Source: an uncultured Muribaculaceae bacterium (GTDB lineage Bacteria > Bacteroidota > Bacteroidia > Bacteroidales > Muribaculaceae). Taken from it: a stretch of DNA of 13,115 bases. Under the pieces are notes generated by a model that was not told the origin of the DNA, did not search any database, and saw nothing but the letters and a program-made list of their open reading frames with translations. The translations under genes and the position numbers were made by a program. Below are positions 1 through 5,657 of the stretch, piece after piece (the stretch's first letter is position 1; each line of letters begins with the position of its first letter). Where the stretch lies: positions 1 to 13,115 of the forward strand of contig CAJUSN010000064.1 of the NCBI GenBank assembly GCA_910589095.1, in the 5' to 3' direction.

Positions 1-2297
1 CACAAATAATGAAGTTCTACAACTACCCCTCTAAAGGAACCGGCTCAAAGAGCTACACCTTCGGCGGTAATGAACTGTCGGCCAACTTCGGCAACACCAC
101 CTACAACTGGAACTCAATGCCGGGCGCAGTGCCGGAGTCCGTCACCACATCGCAGAAACTCGCCTATTCCACTCTTGCCTTTCATTTCGGAGTGGCTGTA
201 GAGATGCAATACGCGCAGGAAGGTTCAGGAGCCTACACCATGATGGTTCCCGCGGCTCTCCGCCAATATTTCGGCTACGACAGTGCACTCCGCCTCCACA
301 CGCGCGAGTATTACAACTCAGCCGAATGGCTTGGCATGATCAAGACCGAACTCAATGCCGGACGCCCCGTATATTACGGAGCCACCAGCGACACCGGAAC
401 CGGCGGCCACGCCTTTGTGTGCGACGGATATGACTCCAATGATTTCGTACACATCAACTGGGGTTGGTATGGACGCAGCAATGGTTACTTTCTCATCAAC
501 CATCTTGACCCCACCAGCCTTGGTGAAGGTGGAGGAACCGGTGGCTACAACCGCGCACAGGAAATCATCACCGGCATAATGCCTGCACGCGCGGGATCCG
601 TACCGGCAATTTCGCTCTACGGTGCAACTCGCCTCAGCGCGGTTGACTACGGCTCTGACTTCACCTTGATGACCTTCATTGAAAATCTTGACACCGAAGC
701 CGTAAACGGTAAGGCTGGTGCTGTGCTGGTTAAGGATAATCAAGTGGTGAAAGTGCTCGGATCGCAGGCGGTGACAGTGCCGGCATTTGCAGGCGGACGC
801 TCCGGAAGTGTCATGGTAAACCTTCGCGGAATGTCGACCAATGCTTCAGGCGTGGCCGACGGCGACGACTACCGCATCAACATGGGCTATCTCCCCGACG
901 GCCGTGACGAATGGATAATCCTGCGTCACCCCATAGGCCTTCCCGCCTATATTGAAGCTTCTGTGAAAAACGGTGTGGTAAAACTTGGAAATCAGCATCA
1001 ACCCGCACCCAACGTGGTTCTCCTTGACAAAATCACCACCGATGGCGATGTTTATGCCGCAGGTGCCGCTCTCTTCCACCTCAACATTGACAACCGCAGC
1101 GCCGACTATCGCCTTGACAGCATCACAGTACGACTCACGTCGGTTGAAAACCCCTCGGTAGAAGTGGACGTCACAGCCGATGTCAACATTTATGATCTCA
1201 GCTCCGAGGAGCTCGACCTGCTCATGCAGCTTCCCGCGTCGATCGCACCAGGCGAATATTCGCTCACCGCTTTTGAGAAATCCTTCCCTCAATATCCGTT
1301 TGACGACTCAGAGGTTGGCCGCAACACCATCACCGTGCTCCCCGCCCCCGACGGCCCCGTGGTACGCCTCACCGGACAAGCCTACTGGCAGAACTCGGCA
1401 GGCGCGCAGCCTGTGACACAAGGCGAATACCTTCACATCATAGCCCCGGCACGCAACTACGGCGTAAGCGGCACAGCCTCCCTCCTGGCCCGTTTGGTGG
1501 ATACTGCCGACGATTCCCGCTCCTATATCTTCCTCCAGCAGAATATCACTTGCGAAAAGGGCCAGTCCATGAACCTGCAATTCTCACGTAAAGCTGCCAT
1601 GGATCCCGGCAATTACCGACTTGAGCTCTTCGCAATTGATGCGCAGGGCACTGAGACCCCCTTGGCCGGAAACATCACACCGACTGAAGTAACGGTCACC
1701 GCTTCTGACCTCATTGACATTGAAGTCATTGACCTTCAGCTACCCACTTCTTTGGAAAAGGGTGAGCGTGTGGCCTGCTCTCTCACCTACCGTGCGCTTC
1801 GTAACTTCACCGGACCGCTCTATCTCCGCCTGCGTCAGCTCACGAACACCAGCGGTGAGATTGCCTACATGGGCACTCAGAGCGTAAAAGCCGGCGAGGA
1901 AAAGACATTGAACTTCAACTACCGTCCTGCTGTTGAACAAGGTGTCTACATGCCCATAGTAGAAACGCGCCCCTCCGGTGTGTCAATCGGTAATGAAACA
2001 CCCGCGGCGGGATTTGAGATATATGGCACCCGCACCATCACCGTCATAGATCTCGCTTCGATTGGTGGCATAGCAGCCGACAGCGACTCGCCCCTCACTT
2101 TCACTGTGAGTGGTGACATTCTGGAGGTTAACGCCGGAGAACCGGTGCTCATGCTTTCCGCATATGACCTGAACGGACGTCTCGTCGCCTCTACCGCTGC
2201 CTCAGAGCAACTTGCCATAGGACATCTTTCCTCCGGCATCTACATCCTCGAGGTGCGCACTGCATCCGGCACCCGCTCATTAAAAATCAAAAAATAA
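1..2297 (+). CDS. C10 family (streptopain/SpeB-like) cysteine protease with T9SS sorting tail, 5' end missing
   Basis: This is the C-terminal part of a secreted cysteine protease. The frame is open to the left edge (codons from base 3, reading Gln-Ile before the Met at base 9), and QIMKFYNYPSKGTGS matches the segment that follows the catalytic Cys in C10 peptidases (usually CVATAMAQIMKYYNYP). The Met at base 9 is therefore internal, and the Cys, propeptide and signal peptide lie outside the window. Counting from that Met, the catalytic His is H134 in GGHAFVCDGY, followed by the conserved NWGW at 150-153. The domain ends near residue 195. Long beta-rich, Ig-like segments follow (about 200-690), then a type A T9SS C-terminal sorting domain (about 690-762) with YDLNGRLV, SGIYILEV and a KIKK end. 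In this family such proteins cross the outer membrane by T9SS and are surface-anchored or released; the substrate is unknown. It ends 20 bases before ilvC without a visible terminator. Confidence 0.9.
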   Translation, partial: QIMKFYNYPSKGTGSKSYTFGGNELSANFGNTTYNWNSMPGAVPESVTTSQKLAYSTLAFHFGVAVEMQYAQEGSGAYTMMVPAALRQYFGYDSALRLHTREYYNSAEWLGMIKTELNAGRPVYYGATSDTGTGGHAFVCDGYDSNDFVHINWGWYGRSNGYFLINHLDPTSLGEGGGTGGYNRAQEIITGIMPARAGSVPAISLYGATRLSAVDYGSDFTLMTFIENLDTEAVNGKAGAVLVKDNQVVKVLGSQAVTVPAFAGGRSGSVMVNLRGMSTNASGVADGDDYRINMGYLPDGRDEWIILRHPIGLPAYIEASVKNGVVKLGNQHQPAPNVVLLDKITTDGDVYAAGAALFHLNIDNRSADYRLDSITVRLTSVENPSVEVDVTADVNIYDLSSEELDLLMQLPASIAPGEYSLTAFEKSFPQYPFDDSEVGRNTITVLPAPDGPVVRLTGQAYWQNSAGAQPVTQGEYLHIIAPARNYGVSGTASLLARLVDTADDSRSYIFLQQNITCEKGQSMNLQFSRKAAMDPGNYRLELFAIDAQGTETPLAGNITPTEVTVTASDLIDIEVIDLQLPTSLEKGERVACSLTYRALRNFTGPLYLRLRQLTNTSGEIAYMGTQSVKAGEEKTLNFNYRPAVEQGVYMPIVETRPSGVSIGNETPAAGFEIYGTRTITVIDLASIGGIAADSDSPLTFTVSGDILEVNAGEPVLMLSAYDLNGRLVASTAASEQLAIGHLSSGIYILEVRTASGTRSLKIKK

Positions 2298-2317
2298 AAC
2301 CAAATAGCAGCTCAATT

Positions 2318-3361
2318 ATGGCAAAACTCAATTTTGGAGGTGTGGAGGAAACTGTGGTTACCCGCACCGAATTCCCTCTTGAAAAAGCCCGCGAGGTTCT
2401 CAAAGGCGAAACAATAGCAGTGCTCGGTTATGGCGTTCAAGGCCCCGGGCAGAGTCTGAACCTCCGCGACAACGGCTTCAACGTCATCGTAGCACAGCGA
2501 CCCGGCAAAACCTACGACAAGGCTGTGGCCGACGGTTGGGTACCGGGCGAGACCCTCTTCTCAATCGAGGAGGCGGCCAAACGCGGCACCATCATCATGT
2601 GCCTTCTCTCTGATGCGGCCGTGCTGTCAGTTTGGCCCGTCATCAAGCCCCATCTAACCGAGGGTAAGGCCCTCTATTTCAGCCATGGGTTTGCCATTGC
2701 TTGGGCTGACCGTACCGGTGTGGTGCCCCCCGCCGACATCGACGTCATCATGGTTGCCCCCAAGGGCTCCGGCTCATCACTCCGCTCCATGTTTCTTGAA
2801 AACCGTGGCGTGAATTCCAGCTTTGCAATAGAGCAGGACTTCACAGGCCATGCCTATGACCGCACCATAGCACTCGGCATAGGCATCGGTTCGGGCTACC
2901 TTTTCGAAACCACCTTCAAGCGTGAGGCCGTCAGCGACCTCACCGGTGAGCGCGGCTCGCTCATGGGCGCCATCCAGGGACTGTTCCAGGCTCAGTATGA
3001 AGTGCTCCGCGAACATGGCCACACCCCCTCCGAGGCTTTCAACGAAACTGTCGAGGAACTCACTCAGTCACTGATGCCCCTCTTTGCAGCCAAAGGTATG
3101 GACTGGATGTATGCCAACTGTTCCACCACCGCCCAGCGTGGCGCACTTGATTGGAAAGATCCGTTCCACGATGCTGTCAAGCCTGTGCTCGAGCGGCTCT
3201 ATAAGAGTGTTGAGGACGGCACCGAAGCTCAAATCTCAATTGACTCGAATTCGCAGCCTGACTATCGTGAGAAACTGAACGAGGAACTCCGCCAGATGCG
3301 CGAAAGCGAAATGTGGCAGACCGGCGTCACCGTACGTCGACTCCGCCCTGAAAACGACTGA
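2318..3361 (+). CDS. ilvC: Ketol-acid reductoisomerase (NADP+), IlvC
   Basis: This enzyme (EC 1.1.1.86) converts 2-acetolactate or 2-aceto-2-hydroxybutyrate to the dihydroxy acid in cytoplasmic valine, isoleucine and leucine synthesis, using Mg2+ and NAD(P)H. The 347-residue protein matches Bacteroides IlvC almost end to end. The Rossmann glycine motif GYGVQGPGQ is at 37-45. Residues fitting the catalytic set are H123 (FSHGFA), K149 (APKGSG), D207 and E211 (SDLTGERGS), and E243 and E247 (FNETVEELTQS). ANCSTTAQRGALDW at 266-279 is also characteristic. The start ATG gives the usual N-terminus MAKLNFGG. No other ilv or leu gene is visible. The preceding protease gene is 20 bases upstream and I see no TAnnTTTG box between them, so ilvC is either read through from upstream or uses a promoter I cannot recognise. 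A large inverted repeat follows the stop codon. Confidence 0.97.
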   Translation: MAKLNFGGVEETVVTRTEFPLEKAREVLKGETIAVLGYGVQGPGQSLNLRDNGFNVIVAQRPGKTYDKAVADGWVPGETLFSIEEAAKRGTIIMCLLSDAAVLSVWPVIKPHLTEGKALYFSHGFAIAWADRTGVVPPADIDVIMVAPKGSGSSLRSMFLENRGVNSSFAIEQDFTGHAYDRTIALGIGIGSGYLFETTFKREAVSDLTGERGSLMGAIQGLFQAQYEVLREHGHTPSEAFNETVEELTQSLMPLFAAKGMDWMYANCSTTAQRGALDWKDPFHDAVKPVLERLYKSVEDGTEAQISIDSNSQPDYREKLNEELRQMRESEMWQTGVTVRRLRPEND

Positions 3362-3380
3362 TCCCGCCTCATTAACTTTT

Positions 3381-3425
3381 ATTGGCCACAATATTTGCGC
3401 TTTTTTGCGTAAATTTGTGGCCAAT
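3381..3425. repeat. Large inverted repeat between ilvC and ribE
   Basis: The left arm (3381-3400, starting ATTGGCCACAA) pairs with the right arm (3407-3425, ending TTGTGGCCAAT) over 19 pairs, with one bulged T at 3392 and one G-T pair, around a six-T loop at 3401-3406. It can fold in RNA from either strand. It is placed to terminate ilvC, but no T-tract follows the right arm. A TAAATTTG promoter-like box at 3410-3417 lies inside the right arm, so the dyad could equally be an operator on the ribE promoter. Confidence 0.8.
3410..3417 (+). promoter_or_regulatory. Candidate -7 box (TAAATTTG) for ribE
   Basis: TAAATTTG fits the Bacteroidetes -7 consensus TAnnTTTG and sits 34 bases before the ribE ATG. 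No good -33 element is found at the usual 19-21 base distance; the nearest TTG (3382-3384) gives 25 bases. The box lies within the right arm of the inverted repeat, so RNA folding and promoter use could compete or be coupled. Confidence 0.45.
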
Positions 3426-3451
3426 GTCATTTTAAATACATACATCAAAAA

Positions 3452-4060
3452 ATGTTTTCAGGAATAGTTGAAGAAGCCGCCAAAGTGGTCGGCGTGATCG
3501 ATGAAGGCGGAAACCGCCACATACGTGTGAAATGTTCATTTACCGATGAGCTGCGCATTGACCAGTCAGTGGCCCACAACGGCGTTTGCCTCACCGTGGT
3601 TGCGCTCCACGATGACTCTACCTATACCGTAACAGCCATTCAGGAGACTCTCGACCGCTCAAATCTCGGCCTGCTCACCGAAGGTTCAGAAGTGAATCTC
3701 GAACGCAGCATGATTCTCAACGGTCGTCTCGACGGCCACATTGTGCAGGGCCACGTTGACTGCACCGCCGTGGTAGAAGACATCCAGGAGGTCGACGGCA
3801 GCCGGTACTACAAGTTCCGCTATGAAATTGACCCCGAAATGGCGGCTAAAGGATATGTCACTGTTGAAAAAGGCTCGGTTACGGTCAACGGTGTAAGCCT
3901 CACCGTGTGCGACTCCGAGCGCGACACATTCCGCGTAGCCATCATACCCTACACCTACGAGCACACAAACTTCCACACCTTTGTGCCCGGAACTCGCGTC
4001 AACCTTGAATTTGACATCATAGGCAAATATCTTGCCCGTCTCCACGACTTCTCCCGCTGA
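3452..4060 (+). CDS. ribE: Riboflavin synthase, alpha subunit
   Basis: Riboflavin synthase (EC 2.5.1.9) dismutates two molecules of 6,7-dimethyl-8-ribityllumazine to riboflavin and the pyrimidinedione precursor, the last step of vitamin B2 synthesis in the cytoplasm. The 202 residues form the two tandem lumazine-binding barrels typical of this trimeric enzyme: barrel 1 at about 1-88 (MFSGIVEE start, NGVCLTV at 43-49, ERSM at 84-87) and barrel 2 at about 98-190 (GHIVQGHVD at 95-103, NGVSLTV at 146-152). The length is normal for the family. The start is fixed by the invariant MF(T/S)GIVEE. No other rib gene is nearby and no FMN-riboswitch-like structure is visible in the short leader. The gene ends with its own intrinsic terminator and appears to be monocistronic. 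The symbol is ribE in most Bacteroidetes annotations (ribC in E. coli). Confidence 0.96.
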   Translation: MFSGIVEEAAKVVGVIDEGGNRHIRVKCSFTDELRIDQSVAHNGVCLTVVALHDDSTYTVTAIQETLDRSNLGLLTEGSEVNLERSMILNGRLDGHIVQGHVDCTAVVEDIQEVDGSRYYKFRYEIDPEMAAKGYVTVEKGSVTVNGVSLTVCDSERDTFRVAIIPYTYEHTNFHTFVPGTRVNLEFDIIGKYLARLHDFSR

Positions 4061-4118
4061 CCCGAATATTTCTCTCGTCCTCACGAAACCGATTTTATCA
4101 AAATTCTCCACACAACAG

Positions 4119-4146
4119 ATAGGTGTCCTTGCGACACCTATTTTTA
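4119..4146 (+). terminator. Intrinsic terminator after ribE
   Basis: A perfect 9-bp stem, ATAGGTGTC (4119-4127) with GACACCTAT (4133-4141), has a five-base loop and leads directly into TTTTT. This is a textbook rho-independent terminator 58 bases after the ribE stop codon. It also contains a GTG (4123) that could be mistaken for the start of the next gene. Confidence 0.9.
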
Positions 4147-4164
4147 TATCAGCCATTATTGAAA

Positions 4165-4201
4165 TTGGCGAGCCAAACACCCCTGTCGGGCTGTAACTTT
4201 G
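4165..4201 (+). promoter_or_regulatory. Candidate promoter with dyad upstream of the holin-like gene
   Basis: TAACTTTG (4194-4201) fits the Bacteroidetes -7 consensus 18 bases before the chosen ATG, implying a very short leader. The -33 side is unclear: the expected place is near 4170, where the small dyad TTGGC-GA-GCCAA (4165-4176) sits instead. The dyad could be an operator. Only the -7 match is strong. Confidence 0.45.
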
Positions 4202-4218
4202 CTGCAAAAAGCAAATCT

Positions 4219-4683
4219 ATGGACCTACATCTTTCGCCCGACACTTCCAAAACTCTTCTATGGCTCCTCACAATGCTTCTCATTGACTATGCTGCCGTGA
4301 TTATAGCCGTGGTGATAGATTTGCGCAGCGGCTTGCGGCGGGCACGGCGGGAGGGCCAACCACTCACTTCGGGCGGCTACCGTCGCAGCGTTGACAAATG
4401 TCTGCGCTATCTCCTCACTCTTATGGCTTTCACCACAGTTGATGCAATGATAGTAGTGGCGTCAATGCTTTTCCGCTCCACAATGGGCTGGGCCATCCCT
4501 GTCTTTCCGTTCTGTACTACACTCTGCGGGCTCCTCCTGGCTCTCATAGAGGGTAAAAGTGTAATGGAAAACACCCAGCGTCGCTCCGATTTCACCGAAA
4601 CCGCACGCGCCGCCCTTTCACTCCTTACCGACGAGCAGTTCACCTCGCTCATTGACACGCTCCGTTCTTTCCGAAAAGAATAA
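4219..4683 (+). CDS. Small membrane protein resembling Bacteroidetes phage-holin-family proteins
   Basis: This predicted inner-membrane protein has 154 residues and three hydrophobic segments (about 12-35, 64-84 and 92-112). A basic stretch (RSGLRRARREGQ, 36-47) lies between the first two, and a polar tail (about 113-154) is probably cytoplasmic. The layout resembles 'phage holin family' proteins found in Bacteroidales genomes and elements: N-terminal helix, DLxxGxRxAxxxG, a TVDKxxRY-like segment (here SVDKCLRY), TxVDA, then a last helix ending in E-KSV. That assignment rests on recalled family resemblance only. I chose ATG 4219 because the longer frame begins at a GTG inside the ribE terminator, upstream of a -7 box. 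No lysin, phage structural gene or integrase is nearby, so a phage lysis role is not supported by context; a housekeeping membrane role is possible. Confidence 0.72.
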   Translation: MDLHLSPDTSKTLLWLLTMLLIDYAAVIIAVVIDLRSGLRRARREGQPLTSGGYRRSVDKCLRYLLTLMAFTTVDAMIVVASMLFRSTMGWAIPVFPFCTTLCGLLLALIEGKSVMENTQRRSDFTETARAALSLLTDEQFTSLIDTLRSFRKE

Positions 4684-4754
4684 TTTTTGGTCATAATTTC
4701 ACTTTTTCACCATCCGCAAGACGGAGTTACGAACTTTTTAACTACTTTTACCAC

Positions 4755-4770
4755 GTGAACCACTGTTCAC
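4755..4770. repeat. Short inverted repeat before the beta-barrel gene
   Basis: GTGAAC-CACT-GTTCAC is a perfect 6-bp dyad with a four-base spacer, 42 bases upstream of the next start codon, in a 128-base gap without an obvious TAnnTTTG promoter. It has the size of a dimeric regulator site or a small RNA hairpin in the leader. No function can be read from the sequence. Confidence 0.4.
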
Positions 4771-4811
4771 ACCCTGCAAACTAATTCTTATCACCTAAAC
4801 CACATCATTGT

Positions 4812-5486
4812 ATGAAGAAATTTTTAATGGCTGCCTTGGTGCTTATCGGAGCCCTCGCCACAAACGCTCAGAGTTCAGTATTCAACAATCCCAACAATAA
4901 AGGCTATTGGGGCATCCGCGCATCGCTCGACGTTGTGTGCCCCACAAGCATGAAATCCGGCCCTATTTCGGTGGACGCTTTCGACACCGGAGTAGGATTC
5001 ACCGTAGGTGGGGTCTACAATCTCCCCCTTGTGGCAAACCTATACTTCGAGCCAGGAGTTTCTCTTTATTACGACACCTATGGCGTAAAATCCGATGCGC
5101 TTGACATCCCCGGCTTCAAAGGCGATCTTGATTGCTCTTTCCGCAAATTCGGTGTGCGCATCCCCCTCAACTTCGGCTATCACTTTGACTTCACCGACAA
5201 TCTTAACGTATTTGTCTACACCGGTCCCATGTTTGAAGAGGGAATTGTTGGTAAGCTTCACGTGTCGGCGAAGCAAAACGGCGTGAGCGCGTCTGACTCC
5301 GAATCAATCTATGGCGACGGTGGAATGCCCCGCGCAGACCTTCTCTGGAACTTCGGTGCAGGTGTCAATTTCAACCATTTCACCGTTGGCGTGGGGGGCT
5401 CTGTGGGCATGCTCAACATGAGCGGCGACGACGACGTCAAATTCCGCGAGAACTTAGTGCAGCTGACCGTAGGCTACAATTTCTGA
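4812..5486 (+). CDS. Outer-membrane beta-barrel protein (porin-like family)
   Basis: The 224-residue protein starts with a clear Sec signal peptide (MKKFLMAALVLIGALATNAQ, cleavage likely after A19 or Q20). The mature part is made of alternating amphipathic strands with aromatic-rich turns (YWGIRASLDV, GVGFTVGGVYNLPL, LYFEPGVSLYYDTYG, VRIPLNFGYHFD, LNVFVYTGPMFEEG, LLWNFGAGVNFNHFTVGVGGSVGM) and ends in VQLTVGYNF, a terminal aromatic suited to recognition by the BAM machinery. This fits the small OmpW/OmpX-like 'outer membrane beta-barrel' families common in Bacteroidetes, with about eight strands. No ligand or transport function can be inferred. It sits alone between the holin-like gene and rpsA. 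No canonical terminator follows it; a small dyad at 5527-5545 lies between it and rpsA. Confidence 0.88.
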   Translation: MKKFLMAALVLIGALATNAQSSVFNNPNNKGYWGIRASLDVVCPTSMKSGPISVDAFDTGVGFTVGGVYNLPLVANLYFEPGVSLYYDTYGVKSDALDIPGFKGDLDCSFRKFGVRIPLNFGYHFDFTDNLNVFVYTGPMFEEGIVGKLHVSAKQNGVSASDSESIYGDGGMPRADLLWNFGAGVNFNHFTVGVGGSVGMLNMSGDDDVKFRENLVQLTVGYNF

Positions 5487-5526
5487 CCTATCCGTCCATC
5501 CCGGCACGCTTACAGTTTCTTAATTT

Positions 5527-5545
5527 TTCGCAAAAACATTGCGAA
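5527..5545. repeat. Dyad overlapping the rpsA -33 element
   Basis: TTCGCAA (5527-5533) and TTGCGAA (5539-5545) form a perfect 7-bp inverted repeat around AAACA-type spacer bases. Its right half contains the TTG of the rpsA -33 element. It could be a regulator site on the rpsA promoter or a weak hairpin ending the previous gene, but no T-tract follows. Confidence 0.5.
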
Positions 5546-5568
5546 TTAGAAAATTATACGTAACTTTG
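5539..5568 (+). promoter_or_regulatory. Promoter of rpsA (Bacteroidetes type)
   Basis: A TTG at 5539-5541 and TAACTTTG at 5561-5568 are separated by 19 bases, a good match to the Bacteroidetes housekeeping promoter (-33 TTTG/TTG, -7 TAnnTTTG). Transcription would begin near 5572-5577, giving a leader of roughly 80 bases that starts almost exactly at the leader hairpin. Confidence 0.8.
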
Positions 5569-5570
5569 CA

Positions 5571-5628
5571 CCGTCGTTGGCAGTCCGGGGGCATTCTGTC
5601 CCTTTGACTGCCATGCGACGGCTTTTTA
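5571..5628 (+). promoter_or_regulatory. Terminator-like hairpin in the rpsA leader (candidate attenuator)
   Basis: CCGTCG (5571-5576) pairs with CGACGG (5616-5621), and TGGCAGTC (5578-5585) pairs with GACTGCCA (5606-5613), separated by a small internal loop. A possible GGG/CCC inner helix lies inside. The structure is followed directly by CTTTTTA. This is 14 strong base pairs plus a short T-tract at the very 5' end of the rpsA transcript, before the coding region. It could attenuate transcription, protect the 5' end or bind S1. The following 5628-5657 stretch is A/T-rich, as expected for initiation without a Shine-Dalgarno sequence. Confidence 0.7.
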
Positions 5629-5657
5629 TAATTAACCCTATTTTATTAACTTATTTA

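Noticed and set aside
9..11. ATG at base 9 as the start of the protease
   Set aside because: The preceding codons read Gln-Ile and match the conserved segment after the C10 catalytic Cys, so this Met is internal.
3426..3451. FMN riboswitch before riboflavin synthase
   Set aside because: The gap is only 91 bases and holds a simple inverted repeat; the multi-helix RFN pattern is absent.
4123..4218. Upstream GTG start for the holin-like gene
   Set aside because: It lies inside the ribE terminator stem and upstream of a -7 box; ATG 4219 starts a normal-looking protein.
5577..5657. TTG start adding 27 residues to S1
   Set aside because: It sits within the leader hairpin at the predicted transcription start; ATG 5658 gives the expected S1 N-terminus.
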